64,000 bases of DNA. Origin: Ch67 sp041395845. Its GTDB lineage: Bacteria > Pseudomonadota > Gammaproteobacteria > Pseudomonadales > Ketobacteraceae. Under the pieces are notes generated by a model. The model saw nothing but the letters and a program-made list of their open reading frames with translations. It was not told the DNA's origin and did not search any database. Shown here in pieces: positions 43,583 through 52,443 of the stretch (positions are counted from its first letter, which is position 1; each line of letters starts with the position of its first letter). The translations under genes were made by a program, and so were the position numbers. Location of the stretch: NCBI GenBank assembly GCA_041395845.1, contig JAWKZS010000011.1:1-64000 (forward strand), in the 5' to 3' direction.

Positions 43583-44457
43583 TACTGAGCGCGCATTCCC
43601 CAGCCAAACTCAACCTGTTTCTACACATAACCGGACGCCGCCCCGACGGCTATCACAACCTGCAGACCTTGTTTCAGTTCGTGGATTTCTGTGACCGGCT
43701 GGAGTTTGAAAGGACCCCTGATCACAGCGCCATCCAGGTCGAACCGGCACTGGCAGGAGTCCCTGCCGAGCAGAACCTGATCTGGCGGGCCGCCCGCCTG
43801 CTGCAGGACACCACAGGCTGCACCCAAGGGGCTCGCATCAAACTCCACAAGCAACTGCCCATGGGCGGTGGACTGGGCGGCGGATCCTCCAACGCAGCCA
43901 CCACCCTGGTAGCCCTGAACCATCTGTGGCAAACCGGCCTCAACAGGGACGCTCTGTGCACGCTCGGCCTGAAGCTGGGTGCCGACGTACCCATCTTCGT
44001 ACACGGCCACGCCGCCCTGGCCCACGGCGTTGGCGAGCGGTTCGATGACGTAGAGGTACCCGAACCCTGGTACCTGATTGCCATTCCTGCCTGCCATGCC
44101 CCGACCGCTGAACTTTTCCAGGAAAAACAATTGACAAGAGACTCAGATCCCATAACAATATGCGCCTTCTTGGATGGGGCGGGTCACAACGACTTCGAAC
44201 CGGTACTGAGAAAACGCTTTCCGCTGATTGATCGATGCCTGCATCTGATGGACACAGTGAGCAAAGCAAAGGTGACCGGCAGTGGCGCCTGTCTGTTCTG
44301 CAGCTTTACCGATGAACAGTCCGCCCGCAGCGCAAACCAGCAACTGCTGGAGCGCATGCCAGCCTTCAGCCTGACGCATCAAGACGTCAGCTGGCGCATA
44401 GCCAAAGGCTTGAACCGGTCTCCACTGTATTCTGGATGTCTGGCCAATCTGGTCTAA
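43579..44457 (+). CDS. ispE: 4-diphosphocytidyl-2-C-methyl-D-erythritol kinase
   Basis: GHMP kinase (292 aa) of the MEP isoprenoid pathway. The ATP-binding glycine loop PMGGGLGGGSSNAA (94-107) and the N-terminal SPAKLNLFLHITGRRPDGYH are diagnostic. The start is a TTG overlapping the lolB stop (TTGA). No ATG fits the conserved N-terminus, so TTG is required. Next comes tRNA-Gln, then prs, the usual gammaproteobacterial order. Confidence 0.95.
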   Translation: MILSAHSPAKLNLFLHITGRRPDGYHNLQTLFQFVDFCDRLEFERTPDHSAIQVEPALAGVPAEQNLIWRAARLLQDTTGCTQGARIKLHKQLPMGGGLGGGSSNAATTLVALNHLWQTGLNRDALCTLGLKLGADVPIFVHGHAALAHGVGERFDDVEVPEPWYLIAIPACHAPTAELFQEKQLTRDSDPITICAFLDGAGHNDFEPVLRKRFPLIDRCLHLMDTVSKAKVTGSGACLFCSFTDEQSARSANQQLLERMPAFSLTHQDVSWRIAKGLNRSPLYSGCLANLV

Positions 44458-44543
44458 AATCCAGAAAAAACTTCTAATACATTCGACGATTTTCTGGTAG
44501 TATTTCGCGCCCAGACTGATCGCCGGATCGTCAAAAGCACAAC

Positions 44544-44618
44544 TGGGCCGTCGCCAAGCGGTAAGGCAGCAGGTTTTGATCCTGCCATACCTAGGTTCGA
44601 ATCCTAGCGGCCCAGCCA
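44544..44618 (+). tRNA. tRNA-Gln (anticodon TTG)
   Basis: A complete 75-base cloverleaf with encoded CCA: acceptor arms TGGGCCG/CGGCCCA, D-arm GCCAAGCGGTAAGGC, anticodon loop TTTTGAT with TTG, and T-arm with GGTTCGAATCC. The U1-A72 pair is typical of glutamine tRNAs. A possible -10 (TAGTAT, 44498-44503) followed by GCGCCC precedes it, the GC-rich discriminator expected of stringently controlled tRNA promoters. Confidence 0.97.
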
Positions 44619-44661
44619 TTTTCCCGCACACTCCATGATACAGACCCAAGGTGACCAGACC

Positions 44662-45615
44662 GTGTCTAATCTGATCGTATTTTCTGGCAATGCCACTCCC
44701 GAACTTGCCACCAAAGTCTGTAACCACCTGCACATCCCGCTGGGCAAAGCCGATGTAGGCAAGTTCAGCGACGGGGAAATCGCAATCGAAATCAACGAAA
44801 ACGTTCGCGGCAGCGACGTTTTCATCATCCAGTCCACCTGCGCCCCCACCAACGACAATCTGATGGAGCTGGTGGTCATGGCAGACGCCCTGCGTCGCGC
44901 CTCGGCTGGCCGCATTACCGCCGTGGTACCCTATTTCGGCTACTCCCGCCAGGACCGTCGCGTACGTTCCGCCCGCGTACCCATTACCGCCAAGGTTGTA
45001 GCCGACATGATGACTACTGTTGGCATTGACCGGGTCCTGATGGTCGACCTGCACGCGGACCAGATCCAGGGCTTCTTCGACATCCCGGTTGATAACGTGT
45101 ATGCATCCCCGGTGTTGCTGGCCGACATTGAAAAGCAGAATTACGAAGACCTGATGGTGGTTTCCCCGGACGTTGGTGGTGTTGTACGCGCACGCGCCGT
45201 GGCCAAGCAGCTCAACGACTGCGACCTGGCCATCATCGACAAGCGCCGCCCCAAAGCCAACGTTTCCCAGGTCATGCACATCATCGGTGAAGTGGAAGGC
45301 CGCAGCTGTATTCTGGTCGACGACATGGTCGACACTGCCGGCACCCTGTGCAAAGCAGCAGAAGCCCTGAAAGATCACGGCGCCACCAAAGTCGTCGCCT
45401 ACTGTACTCATGCCGTCCTGTCCGGCCCGGCGATCGACAACCTGAATGCATCCAAGCTGGATTCACTGGTCGTCACCGACACCATACCGCTGTCGCCTGC
45501 CGGACGCGCGTGCAACCGTATTCGCCAGTTGAGCCTGGCTCCGATGCTCGCGGAATGCGTCCGCCGCATCAATAACGAAGAATCTCTGAGCGCCATGTTC
45601 GCCCCCAAGGAGTGA
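44662..45615 (+). CDS. prs: Ribose-phosphate pyrophosphokinase
   Basis: Makes PRPP from ribose 5-phosphate and ATP for nucleotide, histidine and NAD synthesis (317 aa). FSGNATPELA at the N-terminus, PYFGYSRQDRR, the VDLHADQIQGFFDIPVDN metal/ribose loop and the PRPP-binding CILVDDMVDTAGT are all present. I chose the GTG at 44662, preceded by AAGGTG, because it gives the standard family length. The upstream ATG at 44635 would add nine residues right against the tRNA. It lies between tRNA-Gln and rplY. Confidence 0.95.
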   Translation: MSNLIVFSGNATPELATKVCNHLHIPLGKADVGKFSDGEIAIEINENVRGSDVFIIQSTCAPTNDNLMELVVMADALRRASAGRITAVVPYFGYSRQDRRVRSARVPITAKVVADMMTTVGIDRVLMVDLHADQIQGFFDIPVDNVYASPVLLADIEKQNYEDLMVVSPDVGGVVRARAVAKQLNDCDLAIIDKRRPKANVSQVMHIIGEVEGRSCILVDDMVDTAGTLCKAAEALKDHGATKVVAYCTHAVLSGPAIDNLNASKLDSLVVTDTIPLSPAGRACNRIRQLSLAPMLAECVRRINNEESLSAMFAPKE

Positions 45616-45687
45616 GCAGCGCTTTAACCCCTGCCGCGCCGGGCTGGTCGCAAGCCTTGCGCGGTTCTTTACTGAAGGAGCACACTC

Positions 45688-46305
45688 ATGTCCAATGAGT
45701 TCACAATCGAAGCCACCACTCGGAACGACCTGGGGAAAGGTGCGAGCCGCCGCCTGCGTCGTCTCGAGAACCGTGTACCCGGCATCCTGTACGGTGCTGA
45801 CAAGGCCCCGACCCCGATCTCCGTTTTGGGCAAAGACTTGGCCAAGTCACTGGAAAGCGAGGCGTTCTACTCTCACGTCCTGACTCTGAAGCTGGACGGC
45901 AGCGACGTTCAGGTCGTACTGAAAGACCTGCAGCGCCACCCGGCCAAGACCCACGCGATTCACGTGGACTTCCAGCGCATTGATGCAACTCACAAGCTGC
46001 ACATGCACGTACCGCTGCACTTCCTCAACGAAGACACCTGCGTTGGCGTAAAAGTAGGTGGCGGTATCGTCTCCCACCAGCTGACCGAAGTGGAAGTCGT
46101 GTGTCTGCCGAAAGATCTGCCGGAATTCATCGAAGTTGACGTTGCCAATCTGGAGCTGGGCAAGTCCCTGCACCTGAGCGACCTGAAACTGCCGGCCGGC
46201 GTCGAACTGCGCGCCCTGCAGGCAGGTGCCGATCACGACCTGTCCGTTGTCAGCGTCATTGCTACTCGCGCTACCGCCAGCGACGAAGGCGCTTCTGCCG
46301 AGTAA
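45688..46305 (+). CDS. rplY: 50S ribosomal protein L25/Ctc
   Basis: 5S-rRNA-binding ribosomal protein of the long Ctc type (205 aa). The N-terminal L25 domain (about 1-92) begins FTIEATTRNDLGKGASRRLRR, and the C-terminal beta domain (HMHVPLHFLNEDTCVGVKVGGGIV) follows. E. coli L25 has only the first domain. A good AAGGAG precedes the ATG. Order prs-rplY-pth-ychF is conserved. Confidence 0.95.
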   Translation: MSNEFTIEATTRNDLGKGASRRLRRLENRVPGILYGADKAPTPISVLGKDLAKSLESEAFYSHVLTLKLDGSDVQVVLKDLQRHPAKTHAIHVDFQRIDATHKLHMHVPLHFLNEDTCVGVKVGGGIVSHQLTEVEVVCLPKDLPEFIEVDVANLELGKSLHLSDLKLPAGVELRALQAGADHDLSVVSVIATRATASDEGASAE

Positions 46306-46328
46306 TCGCTCAATCCAGGGGCCTCACG

Positions 46329-46922
46329 TTGAAAGACGGTATCGACATGATTGTCGGCTTGGGTAATCCAGGCCGACAATACGAAGACACTCGCCACAAC
46401 GCAGGCGCCTGGTTCGTGGAAAGGCTGGCGAGACTCCATCACGCCAGCCTGACCCCCGACCCCAAAGTCAAAGGGCTGACTGCCCGCATCAGTGTTCACG
46501 GCCACGATCTGCGCCTGCTGATCCCGACCACTTTCATGAATGTGAGCGGCCAGGCCGTTGCACCATTCGCAAACTTCTTCAAGATTTCGCCGTCGCGCAT
46601 TCTGGTCGCCCATGACGAACTCGACATGCCTCCCGGCATTGCCAAGCTGAAACAGGGCGGCGGCCATGGTGGACACAACGGCTTGCGGGATATCATCAGC
46701 AAACTGGGGAACAACGCCGATTTCGGCCGCCTGCGCATTGGTATTGGCCATCCTGGCAGCCCGGACAAGGTATCAGGCTACGTCCTTGGCAAACCTCCCG
46801 CTGCAGAGCAGCAAATGATCGATGATGCCATCAGCGAAGCCATTGCCATTCTGCCCGACCTGCTCAGCGGACACGCGAACAAAGCCATGAATCGCCTGCA
46901 CAGCTTCAAGGCGACGGCATAA
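46329..46922 (+). CDS. pth: Peptidyl-tRNA hydrolase
   Basis: Recycles peptidyl-tRNAs released prematurely from ribosomes (197 aa). The N-terminal IVGLGNPGRQYEDTRHNAGAW includes the catalytic His23, and IPTTFMNVSGQAV and LAHDELDMPPG-like segments are conserved. The start is TTG with AGGGG seven bases upstream. An ATG six codons later would truncate the first strand. It lies 23 bases after rplY and just before ychF. Confidence 0.94.
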   Translation: MKDGIDMIVGLGNPGRQYEDTRHNAGAWFVERLARLHHASLTPDPKVKGLTARISVHGHDLRLLIPTTFMNVSGQAVAPFANFFKISPSRILVAHDELDMPPGIAKLKQGGGHGGHNGLRDIISKLGNNADFGRLRIGIGHPGSPDKVSGYVLGKPPAAEQQMIDDAISEAIAILPDLLSGHANKAMNRLHSFKATA

Positions 46923-46963
46923 ACCATTAACCATCACATCTGATATCGGAACGGGTTACCAAC

Positions 46964-48055
46964 ATGGGAATCAAATGCGGAATTGTGGGCCTGCCCAACG
47001 TCGGCAAATCCACGCTGTTTAATGCACTCACCAAAGCCGGCATCGAAGCGCAAAACTTCCCGTTCTGCACCATCGAACCCAATACTGGCGTGGTACCGGT
47101 ACCGGATCCGCGCCAGGACGCCCTGGCTGCCATTGTGAAGCCGGAACGGGTTGTGCCCACCACCGTGGACTTCGTTGATATTGCCGGCCTGGTAGCGGGC
47201 GCCTCGAAAGGCGAAGGCCTGGGCAACCAGTTCCTGGGCAACATCCGCGAGTGCGATGCCATCGCCCATGTGGTTCGCTGCTTTGACGACGACAACATCA
47301 TCCACGTGGCCGGCAAGGTCAATCCGTTGTCGGATATCGAAACCATCAACACCGAACTGGCCCTGGCGGATCTGGACGCCGTGGAAAAGGCCATCCTGCG
47401 CGCCACCAAGCTGGCCAAGGGCGGCGACAAGGAAGCGACCGCCCGCCTGAAAGCCCTTGAGAAGCTTCAGCCGGTACTCAACGAAGGCAAGCCCATCCGG
47501 GCCGTCGAACTGACCGACGAGGAAAGCAAGGCGATTCGCTCCCTCAACCTGCTGACCCTGAAGCCCACCATGTATATTGCCAACGTCACCGAAGACGGCT
47601 TCGACAACAACCCCCTACTGGAAGCTGTAAGTGCCCTTGCAAAGGCCGAAAACGCCCAGGTGGTGCCGATTTGCGCAAAGATCGAATCCGAGATTGCCGA
47701 GCTGGATGACGCCGACAAGGCCGAATTCCTGGCAGAACTGGGAATGACCGAGCCCGGTCTCAACCGGGTCATCCGTGCCGGCTATGCCCTGCTGGGACTG
47801 CAGACCTACTTCACCGCTGGCGTAAAGGAAGTGCGGGCTTGGACCGTGAAGGTGGGCGCTACAGCACCACAGGCCGCCGGCGTGATCCATACCGATTTCG
47901 AGAAGGGTTTCATCCGGGCCGAGGTCATTGCCTACGACGACTTCATCAAGTACAACGGCGAAGCGGGTGCCAAGGAAGCAGGCAAGTGGCGCCTGGAAGG
48001 CAAGGAGTACATCGTCAAGGATGGCGACGTCATGCACTTCCGTTTTAACGTATAA
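46964..48055 (+). CDS. ychF: Redox-regulated Obg-like ATPase YchF
   Basis: OLA1/YchF-type P-loop protein (363 aa) that hydrolyses ATP rather than GTP and binds ribosomes. The G1 loop is GLPNVGKST (9-17), DIAGLV is G3, and the TGS domain lies at the C-terminus (TYFTAGVKEVRAWTVKVGAT ... IVKDGDVMHFRFNV). The G4 motif NKxD of true GTPases is absent, as usual for the family. It ends the prs-rplY-pth-ychF run. Confidence 0.96.
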   Translation: MGIKCGIVGLPNVGKSTLFNALTKAGIEAQNFPFCTIEPNTGVVPVPDPRQDALAAIVKPERVVPTTVDFVDIAGLVAGASKGEGLGNQFLGNIRECDAIAHVVRCFDDDNIIHVAGKVNPLSDIETINTELALADLDAVEKAILRATKLAKGGDKEATARLKALEKLQPVLNEGKPIRAVELTDEESKAIRSLNLLTLKPTMYIANVTEDGFDNNPLLEAVSALAKAENAQVVPICAKIESEIAELDDADKAEFLAELGMTEPGLNRVIRAGYALLGLQTYFTAGVKEVRAWTVKVGATAPQAAGVIHTDFEKGFIRAEVIAYDDFIKYNGEAGAKEAGKWRLEGKEYIVKDGDVMHFRFNV

Positions 48056-48078
48056 ATGGAATATTTAGGCGTTGCTTA

Positions 48079-48107
48079 TTGACATTAAGGGCTGCGATTG
48101 CGAGAAT
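48079..48107 (+). promoter_or_regulatory. Promoter of tRNA-Met
   Basis: Perfect -35 TTGACA (48079-48084), 17-base spacer, -10 GAGAAT (48102-48107, four of six), followed by CTGCGCCC, a GC-rich discriminator as in stringently controlled tRNA promoters. The tRNA begins 17 bases later. Confidence 0.65.
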
Positions 48108-48123
48108 CTGCGCCCTCGAATTT

Positions 48124-48200
48124 GGCTATGTAGCTCAGCTGGTTAGAGCACATCACTCATAATGATGGGGTCGGCAGTTCAAATCTGCCCATAGCCACCA
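48124..48200 (+). tRNA. tRNA-Met, elongator (anticodon CAT)
   Basis: A 77-base cloverleaf with encoded CCA: acceptor GGCTATG/CATAGCC, D-arm GCTCAGCTGGTTAGAGC, anticodon loop CTCATAA with CAT, and a T-arm with TTCAAAT. It resembles E. coli elongator tRNA-Met. A lysidine-modified tRNA-Ile2 would also read CAT, but the similarity favours Met. A terminator follows directly. Confidence 0.93.
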
Positions 48201-48208
48201 TATACAGG

Positions 48209-48233
48209 AAACCCGGCGCATGCCGGGTTTTTT
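48209..48233 (+). terminator. Rho-independent terminator after tRNA-Met
   Basis: Nine-pair stem AAACCCGGC/GCCGGGTTT (48209-48217, 48222-48230) with tetraloop GCAT, continuing into a T-run. Confidence 0.9.
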
Positions 48234-48262
48234 GTTTCTGCCCGCCGGGTTTTGCCAGACAT

Positions 48263-48286
48263 AAAAAAACCGCCTCGCGGCGGCTC
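48263..48286 (-). terminator. Rho-independent terminator of the small coiled-coil gene
   Basis: On the minus strand a GCCGCC stem pairs with GGCGGT across GCGA and runs into seven T, just downstream of the gene at 48291-48533. Confidence 0.85.
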
Positions 48287-48290
48287 TTTT

Positions 48291-48533
48291 TCAGACGACG
48301 GCTTGACCGAGAAACTCGCTTGACTGCCGCTGGATCTGCGCCAGCAACTCCTTGCGATCATCAATCATTTCGCGATACGTACGCGCAGTCGACACCCGCG
48401 TATTATTGGACGAATCACTTTCCACCCGAGCCAGCTGCTCCTCGAGCCGGGCAATGTCCCGCCGCACCATGGATTCCAGCGTATCCAGACTGTACCGCGT
48501 ACTCAGCGGCGTACTGGTCTTGCTCTGCTTCAT
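48291..48533 (-). CDS. Small coiled-coil protein of unknown function
   Basis: I do not recognise this 80-residue protein. It has no signal peptide or membrane segment. From about residue 18 it is a charged amphipathic helix (MVRRDIARLEEQLARVESD) and probably a coiled coil, with a second helical part (YREMIDDRKELLAQIQRQ). The strong terminator directly after the stop supports a real gene, although the ribosome site (GGGA far upstream, AGG close) is poor. It is convergent with tRNA-Met. Confidence 0.6.
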   Translation of the reverse strand: MKQSKTSTPLSTRYSLDTLESMVRRDIARLEEQLARVESDSSNNTRVSTARTYREMIDDRKELLAQIQRQSSEFLGQAVV

Positions 48534-48709
48534 ACCTGTCCGTCCCTAACCCTTTTAGCCCTGCCCCAATGAACGGCACCAAATTAGCACCAGCGTTCTT
48601 TATGGATTGAAAAAACGTAGCCCGCAAGTGCTCACTTTGCAAGCGGCTTGATTTTAGCGACGATCGGTCAGGGGCGGCCAGGCATTAATTGTATATAAAT
48701 TGTTCAGGC

Positions 48710-49045
48710 CTAAGTCTTTTTGCCACCACCCGGCCCATAAGGAAAGGTAGGAAATGGCGTCACCTTGTCCCCTTTCACCTCGATGATCTTGCCAACCCCT
48801 TCCTTTTCGACCTCGTCAATGCGGACGATAGCGTGCATCGGAATATAGCTGCGCGTCACCTCGTTGAACTGGGTCTTCAGGCGCTCTTCTGATGGATCGA
48901 CCAACAGCTGGGAACGTTCACCAAACAGAAAACCCTCGATCTCGATGAAACCGTACAGCTCACTTTGGTAGATATTCTTGACGTATATTTCGTAGATCTC
49001 GGCCTGATTGACGAAGACTACGCGGTAAATGGGTTCAGCGGGCAT
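48710..49045 (-). CDS. DUF1820 family protein
   Basis: Conserved gammaproteobacterial protein of 111 residues matching DUF1820, function unknown. It starts PIYRVVFVNQAEIYEIYVKNIYQSELYGFIEIEGFLFGE, is probably a small beta-rich cytoplasmic protein, and ends in a flexible Pro/Gly/Lys tail (PFPTFPYGPGGGKK). No membrane segment is visible. It is monocistronic by position. Confidence 0.8.
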   Translation of the reverse strand: MPAEPIYRVVFVNQAEIYEIYVKNIYQSELYGFIEIEGFLFGERSQLLVDPSEERLKTQFNEVTRSYIPMHAIVRIDEVEKEGVGKIIEVKGDKVTPFPTFPYGPGGGKKT

Positions 49046-49588
49046 TGCAAATCTCGAGAAAGCGAACAGTCCCGGATTATACCTTTTTTCAATAGCCGAC
49101 TGGACAAGGGTAACTCAAAATCATAGAGTTAATTTGGGCAAACAGAGGGGGCACCGGCATTTGCACTATCAGTGAAAATCCGGTTTGGCTTGGCACAGCA
49201 ATAACAAGAAATCGCTGAGGAATAACAATTACTGACAGGGAAGACAGCGCGGTCGCTCGGACAGTACCGCATGTCTACAGATGTCACTAGGCGAAGAATT
49301 ATAGTGATGCCCAGAGATCAGTTCGCTGATCTCGATCAATCAACCGCTTTGAAGTCGTCGCGTCCTGCATTCGCGGCAGTCCGGTTACTGAACCCAGTAA
49401 TTGATGCCGGCTATCTGTCATCCGCTTTTTGTCCGCCCTGGACCGATCAGGGGGGATAGCGGTCACCACATCCTATCGAACATATCCCTGTCCTGCGTGC
49501 GTCCAGTTGACACCCGTTCCGAGTGTTGTTGTCCGGACATGTATTGGTTTGACCCCAACAAACCCATTTCACAGTCAGGGAGCCAAAA
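49046..49588. other. Gap of 543 bases between the DUF1820 gene and coxB
   Basis: No credible gene is visible. Short open frames here lack ribosome sites and family resemblance. It probably holds the promoters of the DUF1820 gene and of the cox operon. A TTGACA at 49507-49512 has no -10 at normal spacing. An AACTC/GAGTT inverted repeat lies near 49113-49131. I see no terminator or tRNA. Confidence 0.5.
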
Positions 49589-50809
49589 ATGCAGTCATTA
49601 CCAAAACGATGTTTGTGGGCGGGTCTAGGCTTGCTTGCTTTGTCCAGCGGCACCGCGCTGGCAGAGTGGCAGATGGACATGACCCCCGGTGTCACCGGCA
49701 TCAGCCAGCAGGTCTTCGATCTGCACCGCACCATGCTGTATTGGTGTATTGCCATCGGCATCGTGGTGTTCGGTGCGATGTTCTACTCCATGCTGAAACA
49801 CCGTAAATCCACGGGCCACAAAGCCGCCCATTTCCATGAAAGCACAACAGTGGAAATCGCCTGGACCCTGCTTCCGTTCGTGATTCTGATCCTGATGGCG
49901 ATCCCGGCTACCAAAGTACTCATTGCCATGAGCGACACCAGCGACTCGGCGCTGACAGTGAAAATCACCGGCTCCCAATGGAAGTGGCACTATGAATATC
50001 TCGACTACGAAGGCAACACGGACATCAAGCTCGATTACTACAGTGTGCTGACCACACCACGCGAGCAGATCGAACGGCCGATACGTGCTGCCGGCCTGTT
50101 TCCCAAAGGCGTCGCCCAGGATCGCTATCGGGAAGATGGCAACTATCCGGAACAGAGCGAAACCTACAATCTGGAAGTGGACCACCCACTGGTGATTCCC
50201 ACAGGCCGCAAGGTACGCTTCCTGATCACCTCTGACGACGTGATTCATGCCTGGTGGGTGCCGGCCTTTGCCATCAAGAAGGACGCCATCCCAGGGTTCA
50301 TTAATGAGCTGTGGGTCGATGTACCGACCGAAAATCCCGGCATCTATCGCGGCCAGTGCGCCGAACTGTGTGGCAAGGATCACGCCTTCATGCCGATTGT
50401 GGTGGATGCGCGACCAGAGGCCGAGTTCAAACAGTGGCTGGCTTCCGCCCAGGAGGCACAACAGCAGGCCGAACTGGCCGCCGCCAACAGCCTGGACAAG
50501 ACCTTCAGCAAGGACGAGCTGATGGCCGAAGGCGAGAAAGCCTACATCGCCCGCTGTTCTGCCTGTCACCATCCCAATAGTCAGGGTCTGCCGCCCACCT
50601 TCCCCGCGCTGGCAGGCAGCGCAATCGCCACCGGGCCCGCTGCGGATCACATTGGCATCGTCAACCATGGCAAGAATGCGATGCCGGCCTTCGCCAATGT
50701 TCTCAGCCCGAAAGAGCTGGCAGCCATCATTACCTATGAACGCAACGCCTGGGGCAATGTGCCCAGCGATGGCGTTGATGTCGTTCAACCGCGCGATGTC
50801 GCGAAATAA
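49589..50809 (+). CDS. coxB: Cytochrome c oxidase subunit II with fused cytochrome c domain
   Basis: Subunit II of a heme-copper oxidase (406 aa). A signal peptide is followed by two transmembrane helices (about 50-68 and 92-114) and the CuA domain with His220, Cys257, Cys261, His265 and Met268 (CAELCGKDHAFMP). The C-terminal ~90 residues add a c-type cytochrome with CSACH (323-327) and a Met ligand in NAMPAF. This fusion is typical of caa3-type oxidases. First gene of the cox block. Confidence 0.95.
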   Translation: MQSLPKRCLWAGLGLLALSSGTALAEWQMDMTPGVTGISQQVFDLHRTMLYWCIAIGIVVFGAMFYSMLKHRKSTGHKAAHFHESTTVEIAWTLLPFVILILMAIPATKVLIAMSDTSDSALTVKITGSQWKWHYEYLDYEGNTDIKLDYYSVLTTPREQIERPIRAAGLFPKGVAQDRYREDGNYPEQSETYNLEVDHPLVIPTGRKVRFLITSDDVIHAWWVPAFAIKKDAIPGFINELWVDVPTENPGIYRGQCAELCGKDHAFMPIVVDARPEAEFKQWLASAQEAQQQAELAAANSLDKTFSKDELMAEGEKAYIARCSACHHPNSQGLPPTFPALAGSAIATGPAADHIGIVNHGKNAMPAFANVLSPKELAAIITYERNAWGNVPSDGVDVVQPRDVAK

Positions 50810-50827
50810 GCAGGAAGGAATAGCGCA

Positions 50828-52436
50828 ATGAGTGAACATGTTCTGGATCATCATCACGACGATCACGCGCATCACGGCCCCGCCAAAGGTATCAAACGCT
50901 GGCTGTTTGCTACCAACCATAAAGATATCGGGGCGATGTATCTGTGGTTCAGTTTCATCATGTTTCTGACCGGCGGCTTTCTGGCGATGATCATTCGCGC
51001 AGAACTGATGTACCCCGGGCTGCAACTGGTGGATCCGAATTTCTTCAACCAGATGACAACAACCCACGGCCTGATCATGGTGTTCGGTGCCGTCATGCCG
51101 GCCTTTGTCGGACTGGCCAACTACATGGTGCCGCTGATGGTTGGCGCGCCAGACATGGCGTTACCGCGCCTCAACAACTGGAGCTTCTGGTTGCTGCCAG
51201 CGGCATTCAGCATGTTGATCATCGCGATCATCAAGTCGTTTATGGGCATCGCAGATGCACCGAACTTCGGCTGGACCTTCTATGCGCCACTGTCGACGAA
51301 ATTCGGGCCTGCTTCGACTGACTTCTTCATCTTCTCGGTTCACATGATGGGGATCTCATCGATCATGGGTGCAGTCAACGTGATCGTAACCATCTTCAAC
51401 CTGCGCGCGCCCGGTATGACCCTGATGAAGATGCCGCTGTTCGTGTGGACTTGGCTGATTACGGCGTTCCTGCTGATTGCGGTAATGCCGGTACTGGCCG
51501 GCGTGGTAACAATGATGCTGACCGACCGGCATTTTGGTACCAGCTTTTCGATGCAGCGGGTGGCGGTGATCCGGTGCTGTTCCAGCATGTGTTCTGGTTC
51601 TTCGGACATCCCGAGGTGTACATCATGATTCTGCCGGCGTTCGGTATTGTGTCGGCGATCATCCCCACCTTCGCCCGCAAGCCGCTGTTCGGTTATGCTT
51701 CAATGGTGTATGCCACGGCGTCGATTGCGTTCCTGTCCTTCGTGGTCTGGGCACACCACATGTTCACGGTGGGCCTGCCGCTGGCAGGCAACCTGTTCTA
51801 CATGTACATGACGATGCTGATTGCCGTGCCCACCGGGGTGAAGGTATTCAACTGGGTGGCCACCATGTGGCGCGGTGCGCGATGACGTTTGAAGTGCCGA
51901 TGCTGTTTGCCATTGCCTTTGTCATCCTGTTCACCATCGGAGGATTCTCGGGCCTGATGCTGGCGATCACGCCGGTGGATCAGCAGTATCACGACACCTA
52001 CTTTGTGGTGGCACATTTCCACTATGTGCTGGTGAGCGGCGCGATCTTCTCGATCATTGCCGGCGTGTACTACTGGCTACCGAAATGGACTGGTCGCATG
52101 TACAACGTGGGCTTGGCCAAACTGCACTTCTGGAGCTCGCTGATCTCGGTCAACCTGCTGTTCTTCCCCATGCACTTCGTTGGTCTGGCCGGCATGCCGC
52201 GCCGTTATTCCGACTACGCTATCCAGTTTGCCGATTTCAACTGGTGGATCAGCATCGGCGGCTTCTGGTTCGGTATCAGCCAGCTGATTCTGCTGTGGAT
52301 TCTGATTCAGGTGTGCTTCCAGAAAAAAGGTGAGCCTGTGTCGGATCAGGTCTGGGAAAGTGCCGAAGGACTGGAATGGACATTGCCATCGCCGGTTCCC
52401 TATCACAGCTTTACCACACCACCGGTAGTAAAGTGA
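50828..52436 (+). pseudogene. ctaD: Cytochrome c oxidase subunit I, interrupted by two apparent frameshifts
   Basis: Catalytic subunit with heme a and the heme a3-CuB centre. The first part (to about residue 240) is in frame 2. Near 51545-51549 a run of four T where five would restore the frame shifts it to frame 1, continuing FDAAGGGDPVLFQHVFWFFGHPEVYI, which holds the cross-linked His-Tyr pair. Near 51875-51883 it shifts again to frame 3 (MTFEVPMLFAIAFVILFTIGG). Further ligands in YHDTYFVVAHFHYV follow. Both shifts are equivalent to one missing base, and the protein is otherwise complete with conserved residues throughout. As the catalytic subunit of an otherwise intact operon it is probably functional in the organism, so a sequence error is likely. 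Confidence 0.9.
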
Positions 52437-52443
52437 GGCCAAC

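Noticed and set aside
49271..49628. Short open frames upstream of coxB
   Set aside because: No ribosome sites, no family resemblance, and they run into the coxB signal-peptide region out of frame.
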